In this document: positions 54,431 to 64,000 of the stretch, in pieces
Numbering within the stretch: position 1 is the stretch's first letter
How the letters are laid out: each line of letters opens with the position of its first letter
Source: Carposina sasakii
Lineage: Eukaryota; Arthropoda; Insecta; Lepidoptera; Carposinidae
DNA: 64,000 bases
Reading direction: 5' to 3'
Assembly (NCBI GenBank): GCA_014607495.2
Contig: CP053157.1
Location: forward strand, 5,518,001 to 5,582,000
Position numbers and translations under genes: made by a program
Notes under the pieces: generated by a model
What the model saw: only the letters and a program-made list of their open reading frames with translations
What the model was told of the DNA's origin: nothing
The model's database searches: none

Positions 54431-56040
54431 CTCTACTCTTAAAGAAAGATAAAGAGGTGTTTAATAATTTTTCATGTAAAACAGAAATATGTATTTAATT
54501 TCAGTGTATTTACTAGGTATGCTAGAGTTTTGTTTTCCCTAGCAAAAAAGCGTAAATCCTGCTCTACTATGAAAATATTTACATTAGCCGTTCCTCTGCT
54601 AAACGTGATACGTTTACTACCATTGTACAAACAGACGCCACGTAAACGTATAATTTAACAATAAAATATATTTAATGGTCTAGTAAAGGAACGCAGATTT
54701 CTCGTCTTATTTTCAATTTTTTTTACAGTACATACTAAGAAAACTAATGCATAGCTAAGGTAAATTGATCCATGAAATTTTACTGCTCTACATTTTATCG
54801 ATAGGTACCTGCATCCCTCCCTTATGGTTCCTATTGAGTTAACTACTTGACTTAGGTATGTTCCTGATTTCTTTTATTTTATATTTTTTCGTAGATTTCA
54901 ATTAAAACTAATGCGTATGCAAAGTAAATTCATACAGGCAATTTTCTGCTCTATATTTTTCTTGATATCCGTCCCATATGGTTCCCATTGACTTACTTAA
55001 CTTATGTTTCTGTGGCCCCTAGATAGGGTATAGGGCCTACAGAGAACTGTGGATGGTTCACATTACCATTAGAATATGGTTGACAATAGGTTACTTACTG
55101 CCCAGACCTAAAAGCAATGTCTTGCCATAGGTAAATACTTGTGCGGAAACCAAGGTGGACATAATTAGGTAAGTATCTGAGGGCATGCCTGGCCCTAACA
55201 AAGTTTATACATGCGGGGTACAGGCAAATGTTAGAGTGATTTGTTCATACTACACTTCGGTGTGCTACATTGACAGTCGTTGCATCTCCGTGAACAAAGG
55301 TTGCATCATTGACTGATTAGACTATACTTAGAACCGTTTATCGTTTGTAGATTTAAGTAAGTAAGTAGGCTAAATGCATAATAATGTTCATATTAAAATT
55401 GTACCATTTTAGTATGAGCTTCATGTACCTATATATGTACCTAAAATGTGTGATGCGATTCACCCAGTTGCAAACAGGAGCTTAAAAGATTGTAACTAAA
55501 CCATGTAATTAGGTGTAACTTTTTTAACTAGTCGAAGAAATGGGTTTGTAATAGATACGAACATTCAGGTAGGAAGATAATGGATAGTTTTCCTACCGCT
55601 TCTGATGTATTTTTGATATCTGCTCTAAGAACCTATTCGGTTTGGATTTCTGGGTAAAATCATCTCAGCCTGTGGAATCCCCTAACTAAACCACGTTCCC
55701 TCTCAGAAACTTTCTAAGTAGGTACTTTAAGGTCTTAACTTTTTGCAGTAAGTACTTAGGTAGAGGTAGGGCTATGTCTTTATTTAGTAAGTAGATACAT
55801 ACTTGTTTACAAAAACAAAAACCTTGATTACGAACAACTACTTTCACAAATTAACTATTTAACCCACTTGTTTCACCCTGTCAAGCCTACCAAAATTCCA
55901 TTAGATAAGTACAAAAAAACTGCGACAAAAACAGCGAAAGGAAACTGTCGTACATACAGCCAGTGCATGTCATTTTCTAGTTATTCGAATTAGATAATAG
56001 GAAACAGGTTTCACTGAAAAACGTTTCGCAGGCATTCGAT
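54431..56040. other. Intergenic stretch
   Basis: No coding, RNA or repeat signal that I can support. Confidence 0.45.
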
Positions 56041-56049
56041 CATCGCACC

Positions 56050-56500
56050 TAGCGATATTTATTTTTTCACTGCTGTGAATATACAAGACTTGGAATCGGC
56101 TTCATACGGCCAGTCACCGTTTAGCCGACGCGGGGGAGACATTCACGTCGCGCGCAAAACACAGTTTTCCCGCCGCGAATTCGAACCGCACGTTCGATTT
56201 CAAAACGATTTTCTGCTTTTGGCGGCAATATTAGCACAAATAATGCCTAAAAAGAAATAAAGTCGGTTAAATCAGAGGTTCTTTTGCGTGGATTCTACTG
56301 GAATATGTTCAAATTGTGCTAATGACATTCGGCCTGCAAACGTTTTAGTGACGTTTGTGCATATAAAATTCTGTGATAGTAACTCGCTGTGAAGCTGTTG
56401 TCTAGTGCCTGTTTTGGTTTCGGTTTCGGTTACGTTTCGTGGAATTTAATTCGCGAAACTTTGAAACAACTTATTCTTTATGATAGGTCCATATATGAAG
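56050..56500 (+). other. Candidate CpG-rich promoter and 5' exon with splice donor
   Basis: After long AT-rich DNA, this stretch is rich in CpG (GCCGACGCGGGGG, CGTCGCGCGC, CCCGCCGCGAATTCG, and a repeated GGTTTCGGTTTCGGTTACG). It ends at GAAG|GTAAGT (donor at 56501), the ideal insect donor. Two in-frame ATGs (56480 and 56495) lie just before the donor, both with a poor start context, so the exon may be all or mostly 5'UTR. This pattern fits the first exon of a gene extending to the right, beyond the window. The start is not placed precisely. Confidence 0.35.
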
Positions 56501-57068
56501 GTAAGTTTCTAAACTGCTTATTAAATATAATTTTAAAATATTTACTTAAAATATAATAGTTCCTTAACTCATTTGTCCATCTCAATATCTGAATTTAAAT
56601 AGGCCCAAACTACACGTGTCGTTCCTAAGGGTATAAATAAACGATATGTACTCGTAGAGTTAGAGTATACGGTTAGTGCTCCCCACATGGGAAAGCACAT
56701 GGTATTTTGCCGGCAAACCCGACAGACCTTAATTTATAAACATGTATTAATAAGTAATGAATGTGGAAATAATTGCAAATAAAGAATTTATTAACCTTCC
56801 TTAAAATTTGTTTAAAAAAAGGAGCACCCATGAAAGTTAAAAGAGCTTGGGATATTGAAGTAAATCGTAAAAATGCGTCTTTTGTATCTTTAGGGTTAGT
56901 AATTTTATGATTAGGATCTATAGTTTGTCATTTATAATAAACTATTTTAGTTAACGCTATAGAAATAGATGAGATTTTTAAAAATATTTAGTTTTTTTAT
57001 AGATCTTATTGGTAGAATAGAATGTAGAACCAACAAAACCTTCAGTTTTTATATGATATTATTGTATA
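56501..57068. other. Stretch downstream of the candidate 5' exon
   Basis: AT-rich with no exon signal; an intron if the exon is real. Confidence 0.4.
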
Positions 57069-57254
57069 CAGGGTGTAACAGAAAGGGTATGTTAAGCGAG
57101 AAGCTGTATAAATAGCCCACTATAGAGAACCATTTCCAAAATTTGAGATCCGAAATCACATGTTTATTTTTCCCGATAGTATGGAGAATTTTTAAATATC
57201 TCAGGAATTTTTATACAATCTTTTCGCTTAACATACCCTTTTTGTTACACCCTG
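57069..57254. mobile_element. MITE family B copy with internal deletion (186 bp)
   Basis: CAGGGTGTAACAGAAAGGGT ... ACCCTTTTTGTTACACCCTG, flanked by TA at 57067-57068 and 57255-57256. It is well preserved at both ends and therefore probably one of the younger copies. Confidence 0.8.
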
Positions 57255-60200
57255 TATATCACTATTACTTACCTATGAATAGTTGGTATTTATATTCACA
57301 TGGGCAGATGTTTTTTAGGGAAGACACGAACAGAAGACGTGCCTTTTAATAGTTATAAGTAGAGTTATCCCTTTGAGTCTACCTACATAAATAACCTTTT
57401 TTTAAAAAATTCTACCAAATAAGAAACACTCAGAATTGGTTACTATGTCAGCCATAACATAATATAGTTTACTTAACTATTATAATAATTTATTTGTTGC
57501 TAACGAGTAGGTACTACGTACTTACCTAATTTTATACATCTTCCTTATCGCGGTAATGATGGTAGAGTTTTATAAAATAATGGGTAATATATATTAAATA
57601 AAGTTTCCTATCTACCTATCTGTGGCTGTGGTTATTAAAATAACTTAGAAAATTTTAGGTTCAAATATGAAATATGTACGATTTTTGCCATTATTTTATC
57701 TAAATATTTATAAGTAAATATTAAAAAATCAACAATAGGTAAGAGTTACAAAGAAATAGAGTAAAATAAAGCATAATTTACCGGTCTCTTTTTAGTATAG
57801 TTAAAGCTGCACACGCGCCATTTTATACAAAAAGAGTGATATAAGCACATGGTAGGTGAATCCAACTTTCTGGTGAAAAAGTCTCTGTCTTACGAATCTA
57901 ATAACTTTCTGACGTGGCTGACACATTTCCTAATAGTAGGTTTATTCATCGGCGCAAACTACAGATATAGGTAATAATATGCTATTTTTCTTCAAATATC
58001 CACCCGTTAGACTTTGCGTGATCGTGTAACAAACTCCAAAAACCCAAACGTTCTCAAAAATTCACATTATAAATTAGATAATTAGTATTAGAATAAAGCA
58101 TTTTACAAATAATTTGGGTATTATATTTAACAATGTCCAAGTCATAAACAATAACAGTTTGTACTTACAAAATATTTTTATTTCAGTATGTTCATGCACA
58201 TAATGCCAAGCTCTTATAAATAAAAGCTCTGCACACAAATAACCGTACTTTCATCAAATTACTGCAAATTGCGTAACCATACAGCAAGAGCTTTTCGAAG
58301 ATCATTATTTTTTTTTATATAACAAAAATCCCTTTACTCATTTAATGAAGCTAGCTTTTTGCCTGATGATTCATTGAAGGCTTTGCTCAGAAGACATCGT
58401 CATCAGCTGACCCACACGCAACATTTAGTCTCATTGACAAAATATTTAAATTTGGACTCTTATGTCTCGACCTCTGTCTGGGTCTGTAGGTAGACTATAA
58501 AGACCCACAAGAGACGAGGGCACCACTTTAGTTTCATATGCTGGTAACTTATATTATGTATCCAAAATGCCTAAGTTTGCCGTAGAACTTGAAGCTTGCA
58601 AACTTATATGATTATTATATGCAAAATATTATGTTAATCTTTGGTCACTGTTTCTCTTTTTATCTCATTCATGTGTGATTGATTATCCTTTCCTGTTAGT
58701 TTTTAAGATGTGCATGCACCTACAGGATTTCCTTTTAGGTACCTACAAATTAAAACAAGAATAGCTTCATTTCATTATAATAACAGGTTATCTATTTACT
58801 TATGTGATCATGAGAAATATTTACTGGTTTGCTTGAAAATCCTAGCTCAAAATACGATACTCGTAGATAGAGTGCATTATCAAAAACGAAATACTTATTA
58901 ATTCTTGATGCTATGAACTGTTACTCTGATAAAAGAAATATACATATATATTTATATATAAATTCGATAAAAGAGATAATATTACTCGGTCTCGCCGATT
59001 TACCTAGTAATATCAGTAAAATAATATTGGTTACCCACCCCATTTGGCATCTCAGGCCGTAGAAGTTTTTCCGGCGAACTATCTTTTCTTGACGGCTTAC
59101 AGACATTTCTTTTTAAAGATAACTGCTTTACCTATCTAGGATCGAGTTAAATCTAGTTATACTAGTAACGTTGTGACTCAGTACATAATAAAAAAATTAC
59201 GTTAACATTCAATAGCATTTATTATAGTCTGTTACAGAATCACATAGTTAACAACAATATATGTTATATACATAGATAACAATACCAAAGATAATTATAT
59301 AATTTCCTTCGTCATTGAACGAATGCATATAAATGCATATGACGTAAGGAGATGCTAAAAATGTTACCTGTTGTATGTTGTTAATGTTGTTTCAAAAATG
59401 TCAAAAACATGCTTAGGTACCATAATATGAAATGAGGATATATTTTGTGCGGAAAGATGTAAATAGAACAGTGAGAAGTCCTTAGAATAGTACTTTTCTA
59501 AGTACATGCCTAAATCCAATAACTATGCCGAAGAGATTTAGGTACCTGAAAATAAAGGAACCTAACATACGCCGATGATGATACTGATATGAACTGACCA
59601 GAATTCTCAGCACAGGATCACGATAGCCAGTCGTGAAATTTAAACATTACCCTGGTTGCCAAAGAGCCAGGTAAAAGTACCAGCTGTAAAGTTAAAAAAA
59701 GAATACTTCTTCATATTTCATATTCCTTTATCTTCGTCCAGCTCGGCTTAATTTGGAGGACAAAAAGATCACCAAATGATATAAGAGCAATGTGTTGCCA
59801 ATTTAGAGAATTGGACTCATTTAAAAGCCATCGACACAAACCTGTTTATATGTCTATGAAAAAGCGCAGGAGCAAATCTTGTTTGAATTAACTATAGGAC
59901 AGGACATTAATAAAATACTTACAAACAATACTTTTCTTGAAAATAATAATAATAATAAAATGTTTTGTGCATATTTGGACAAACTGAACTCGCTTCATCG
60001 ACCTCTGGCATTTCAACATAATTCTGGCACCAACTAACTGAACTTAGGTTAACCTCTTATTTGTCTCATGGCATACTTTGAAAGCGGTGTCTGAATGAAA
60101 GAGCAAAATTTTGTCAAAGCAATTTATATTCTGTTATAGATCATGCCATTCGGGCATAGTCGTGTCAAGGTAACAGATTTAAATGCATTTGCATTTGTGA

Positions 60201-60477
60201 TGTTGGTACCGACGACTTAGAGTTTGGATTCTTTGAATCACAGGAGTGATAAACCATTTGGTGACTTGTTTTTCTTATTTGGGTTTCTACTGGAGTTGTT
60301 TTGAGAAATAGTTAATTTTGTTTTCATTTGGAAAAGTTCGATACTCGTTTACGACATAAACGGCTATTAACCCTTCAACCCTGGTATAATGATACCTACA
60401 TAACAGCAGATATAGTATATATTAATAAACATTGTAATCTTCAAATGTAGTTACCTACAAATGCAATTACACACTTA
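57255..60477. other. Gene-free stretch, possibly intron
   Basis: AT-rich, with a short (AAT)n run at about 59943. Open frames (58710-58901, 58921-59106) are noise. No RNA gene was seen. Confidence 0.45.
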
Positions 60478-60737
60478 CGGCCAATTTCAATACAAGGTAT
60501 TTGTCTTGCTAGCATAGTGTATTTTTTTTTTTTTTTAATATTATTATATTATAGTATTGTGTTAAATTAAGTTTCATATTTGTTGTTTTGTTAAACGTTT
60601 GTATTTTTTCATGGCATATTGGTGTATACTGTTGCGCTGTGAAATTATTATTACAAATCCAAATAAAATATGAAATCAATTGAAAATTAAATATGAGATA
60701 TGCAAAAGATCTCTCAAGATCAGTTATAGAAATTGGC
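60478..60737. mobile_element. MITE family D, second copy
   Basis: CGGCCAATTTCAATAC at the left, and GATCTCTCAAGATCAGTTATAG then AAATTGGCTG at the right, with TTA on both sides. It shares the GAGATATGCAAAAGATCTCT subterminal block with the nested element at 30926-31059. The middle holds AT-rich filler. Confidence 0.55.
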
Positions 60738-61799
60738 TGTTAGTGACATGGCATAAGCTACTCGAAAAAAACCGCTAAATTTCATCAAAATCTTTTGATA
60801 GTATTTAAGTGAAAAAATAATAAACATCCATTATTTATACACATTTATATTTATAAAACTTACACATTTATCATATTTTCTAATTTTTCTACTGAGAAAT
60901 CCACGGGATTCACGTCTCCTTTTACTAGCAAGTACAGATATTTTATGTATGATATTATTACGTCACGAATATTACAATACTTGAAGGCAACTAAATGGCT
61001 ACGTCCGGAATATCATACGGGGCGATCATGATGGTGATGCCAATTATATTTATTAATTAGGAACTGGTTACCGGGTAGCCTTTTAATTCCTAAGCGAGCA
61101 TCCGCGTTGTTTGAAAACGATATAAGTGGCTACCTAACTCTCTATCAACAGAACTATGAAACTAAAGAGAGCACAACTGTTAAGAAAGTTGACGTTTTCA
61201 AAATTAAATAATGTAGAAAATCCGTAGAGAAAATCCTTTCTAATAAATTCGAAGATTACTCTGTCTGTCTCCCCAACGACTGCAAAAGGACATATCCTAC
61301 TTTTTACTCGTAATCCGAATTTTTTTTTTTTTTTAATCTGAAATGAAGTGTACACAGACGAAGGCGCCGACGTTCTCTTGTTAAAAAAAAACTGTTTCTC
61401 GAATTTAGGTACCATGCGCAACGTCTCTGTTCCCGCTATAACATAAATAACATTATTTTAAAGTATTTCAAAAATGGTTCATATTAAAATGTTAAACTTG
61501 GATATAATTTTTTTTGGCCGAGAGGATGGTGTCCATATTTTAGGCCAATATAGTTGATTATTGATTGCTACTTAAATATCTCGATTGAGCGCACATAGCC
61601 CCCTTATGGGTCGAGTTTATCTCTAATGTATACAAGAGTGAAGTGATTATAACCACGGCGCCGCCGATGACGTAACTCGATATAGACAATTAACTGATCA
61701 CGTTAGTAATCACGACAGAATGTGATTGTAATAAGGTTTACTCGACTATTATTAATAGGGTATGGTTTTTGCGTTTCATTGTACCAATATATTAAAGTA
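60738..61799. other. Gene-free stretch
   Basis: No supported feature. The minus-strand frame at 61134-61421 has low-complexity K and F content and no family resemblance. Confidence 0.45.
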
Positions 61800-62024
61800 C
61801 TAGTGGACGCCCGTGACTTCGTCCGCGTGGACTGCTAAAAAAACAAAATGTCGTGATTAGCCGGGATAAAAATATTTTCCCGGGATAAAAAGTAGTCTAG
61901 GGTATCAGCTAACTCCATACCAAATTTTGTTAAATTCACTCCAGGCGTTTTTAAGTGAAAGAGTAACAAACATCCATCCATCAATTTATACTTATAAACT
62001 TTCGCGTTTATAATATTAGTAGGA
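61800..62024 (-). mobile_element. Helitron-like element, reverse orientation
   Basis: A|CTAGTGGACGCCCGTGACTT ... TTTATAATATTAGTAGGA|T. In its own orientation it starts TCCTACTAATATTATAAACG and ends CTAG, flanked by A and T. It belongs to the same 5' subfamily as 37281-37562. Confidence 0.65.
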
Positions 62025-62545
62025 TAGAATAGGATTTTGATTAGCATAATATGTTATAGGCACCTACTATTGCTACTGCTACTCCTACTGCACCAGCTGC
62101 TAGTTGAAGTACTATTGGTACTTGAAGTTTCTTCCTAACTTTTCTGTAGTAGAATCTGAGATGAGACATTAAAAGGTACACATGATTCATCTACACGCCC
62201 CGCAGTGAAATTAACTTACATAAACTATAAAGCTTTCACGAGGTGATGTGTCTTAAACATCATTTCTGAGAAAATTATTCGGCAACTGGAACTTTGTCAA
62301 TTTCCGTAAAATTTGTAGAGTAGAACTTTGAATATGTAACATTTCATAGAATCACGCTTTGACGTCCGCTGATACACGCCACATGTTAAAAAACGTCATT
62401 TATTAATTTATGAATCACAGATTCATTCTGATATCCCTTAAAATTTTTCCTTTTCCACTATTTTTACTTAAGCTTTTCGCAGCTTAATCCCTGCATAGGT
62501 ATATACTATCATCCAATTATAGATTCCATTACTTCAAATTACTGG
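62025..62545. other. Gene-free stretch
   Basis: No coding, RNA or repeat signal that I can support. Confidence 0.45.
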
Positions 62546-62627
62546 CTGATCACATGAGAAAACTACAGTCTTTCCTTCATTTCGTATGGCTTTTTCAGGC
62601 TAGTAGTTTTCGCTTATAAGTGATCAG
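62546..62627. repeat. Imperfect hairpin (about 82 bases)
   Basis: CTGATCACATGAGAAAACTA pairs with TAGTAGTTTTCGCTTATAAG plus TGATCAG, leaving one bulge and a loop of about 30 bases. Size and imperfect pairing are compatible with a small-RNA precursor, but no known miRNA seed was recognised. Confidence 0.4.
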
Positions 62628-62672
62628 TATGACCAATTCGCCATTGGTCGGAATTCTTAGTATTACAGATTG

Positions 62673-62732
62673 CATTTACAAAGTCCCCTTCGAGATTCTA
62701 CATTTCTAGCTATCCCATTTTGAGAATACAAC
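62673..62732 (-). repeat. Dispersed repeat family R1, short reverse fragment
   Basis: TTCGAGATTCTACATTTCTA GCTATCCCATTTTGAGAA, matching the last part of the reverse copies. Confidence 0.45.
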
Positions 62733-64000
62733 CGTGTTTATAGGTACCTATGTGTTCACAGGAACCATTTAGGTATTCACTCGCCGGATGCTGACTTCTA
62801 ACTTTATCAGTTTATGTTCTGGTCAGCTTCATGTTGCGTGCTATGTCTACCTCTTATCAAGAGCCTGGTCAAATTTAGTCTCAGCACTTAATTAATTACC
62901 CATTTTAATCAGTACAGTTTAGTCTGGCACAAGCGGCTATGATGGAACTAATTATATGAATGAAAAAGAGTTTAAATTTAACCTTAATGGTCGTTTTAGC
63001 ATTTTAAGGTAGCTGTATGTCTGTACCCTTGCATTAAAGTATTATATAGGTACTTTGGTTGTCATCTTCAAGACTACACTGGGTATTACCACCTTAAAGC
63101 TCATAAAGAAATCTTTTTTATCTAGTTATTTGTAGTTTACCTTTATTAAGCTAGTCTTCTTAATTTTGCCTTGGGTAGCAAGCATAAACGTTTGGACTAC
63201 ACTTATACTTCTCTTCCCCAATAACAGATAGTTGATTCAGTTGTCTACTCTTTTCAAGCGGATTAAAAATACCCTGAAAAGATATCGCGAGCACTTCGGT
63301 AGAGGTATTCTCTGATTTTATACATTACAAAAACGTTTTTAATACATCCTACCAGAGTACTTACATTTTGAGCCAAGGTTACACGCGGTTATCGTATCCC
63401 ATTGTTTCCTCACACTATAGAGTAGGTACGTACTGTTGTGCTCACTGACAATTAGCAACTTTGTCCTACTGGCAAGAGCCTAAATTCTCAGAAGATATAG
63501 TTACCTGATAATGATACCTACTTCATCATCTTATAACCTTAGTCGCACTCAGAGACAACCTTTGCTATACAAGAAATGATTTAACAGTTCGCAAAGTAAA
63601 TCTTGCCTTCACTGCTCATATTCATATTACTGAGTCAATTTATTTATTCAGTCAATAAGATATCTAGCCAATAAAAAAATAGATGCCCATCTAGGCTGAC
63701 TTTTATGCGGAAGATAACCATGGAGCCGATCTCATCGCATCTCTGTCTTGATTCAAACTTTCCATTGAATTATTTGCCAAAAATCTTTTATCTTATAATC
63801 GTAGTAGTTATCTCCTTTTGCAAGTGAAACTCTCTAGTTTAGTGTAAATATATTGTTGTATAACAAGATAAGTGGGTTATTGAATTCTGTACCGGATCCA
63901 CGGAATCACTTCGTCGACCGGATCCGTAACAGACAGAATTGGTTTGCAAAATGTTGTTTTCTCCTCCTGATAAAGAATTTTCAACGTAAGTACTGACCAG
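62733..64000. other. Right end of window; possible exon at the very edge
   Basis: Mostly AT-rich. Near the edge, an ATG at 63951 in good context (aaaATG) opens a short frame MLFSPPDKEFS that reaches a GTAAGT donor at 63986. A GGATCC-centred imperfect inverted repeat lies just upstream (63890-63940). Donor-like hexamers are expected by chance, so this is only a hint. Confidence 0.2.

Overview
This is a window of an insect nuclear genome, almost certainly from a moth or butterfly. Genes are split by long introns, there is no operon layout, and the DNA is AT-rich. It is full of repeat families typical of Lepidoptera: LINE tails whose last codons read WRALGEAY-QQWTAIG*, ending in (TGATGA)n; Helitron-like elements ending in CTAG; and many short TA-flanked inverted-repeat elements. 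The species was not identified.

Positions 1-24800 are dominated by one plus-strand gene, a cytohesin-type Arf guanine-nucleotide exchange factor (Drosophila steppke orthologue). Seven coding exons are readable, from 4042 to the stop at 21547. They carry the end of the N-terminal helical region, the whole Sec7 domain, the PH domain and a short basic tail. All six internal introns have GT-AG ends and compatible phases, and the protein reads through without a break (365 residues visible). The N-terminal exon(s) must lie left of the window. The 3'UTR follows, with a first AATAAA cluster at 21826-21847. The first intron (8.1 kb) holds most of the interesting repeats, including a nearly perfect 190-200 bp inverted repeat at 9055-9681.

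Positions 24800-45900 are intergenic or deep intronic DNA with no convincing gene. They hold a dense set of mobile-element remnants: a hAT-type element with an exact 8-bp target duplication (32635-33027), a PIF/Harbinger-like MITE with a TAA duplication (36770-37005), two copies of a MITE with CAC ends, several members of one TA-flanked MITE family, and Helitron-like elements.

Positions 46496-47839 (minus strand) encode a complete, uninterrupted secreted Yellow/MRJP-family protein of 447 residues. It has a signal peptide and a hydrophobic C-terminal tail resembling a GPI-anchor signal. A poly(A) signal lies at 45955-45960.

Positions 48000-64000 contain one well-supported RNA gene, tRNA-Glu(UUC) at 54150-54221, a perfect 32-bp-stem hairpin (50693-50764), and a CpG-rich stretch at about 56050-56500 ending in a consensus splice donor, which may be the 5' exon of a gene running off the right edge. 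Apart from that, only repeats and unassigned AT-rich sequence were seen.

The cytohesin (membrane traffic and insulin signalling) and the Yellow protein (cuticle or secreted) have no evident functional link; they are ordinary neighbours. I found no CRISPR array, operon, defence island or other clearly new multi-gene system. The most unusual signals are structural: foldback DNA, nested elements and a possible GPI-anchored Yellow.
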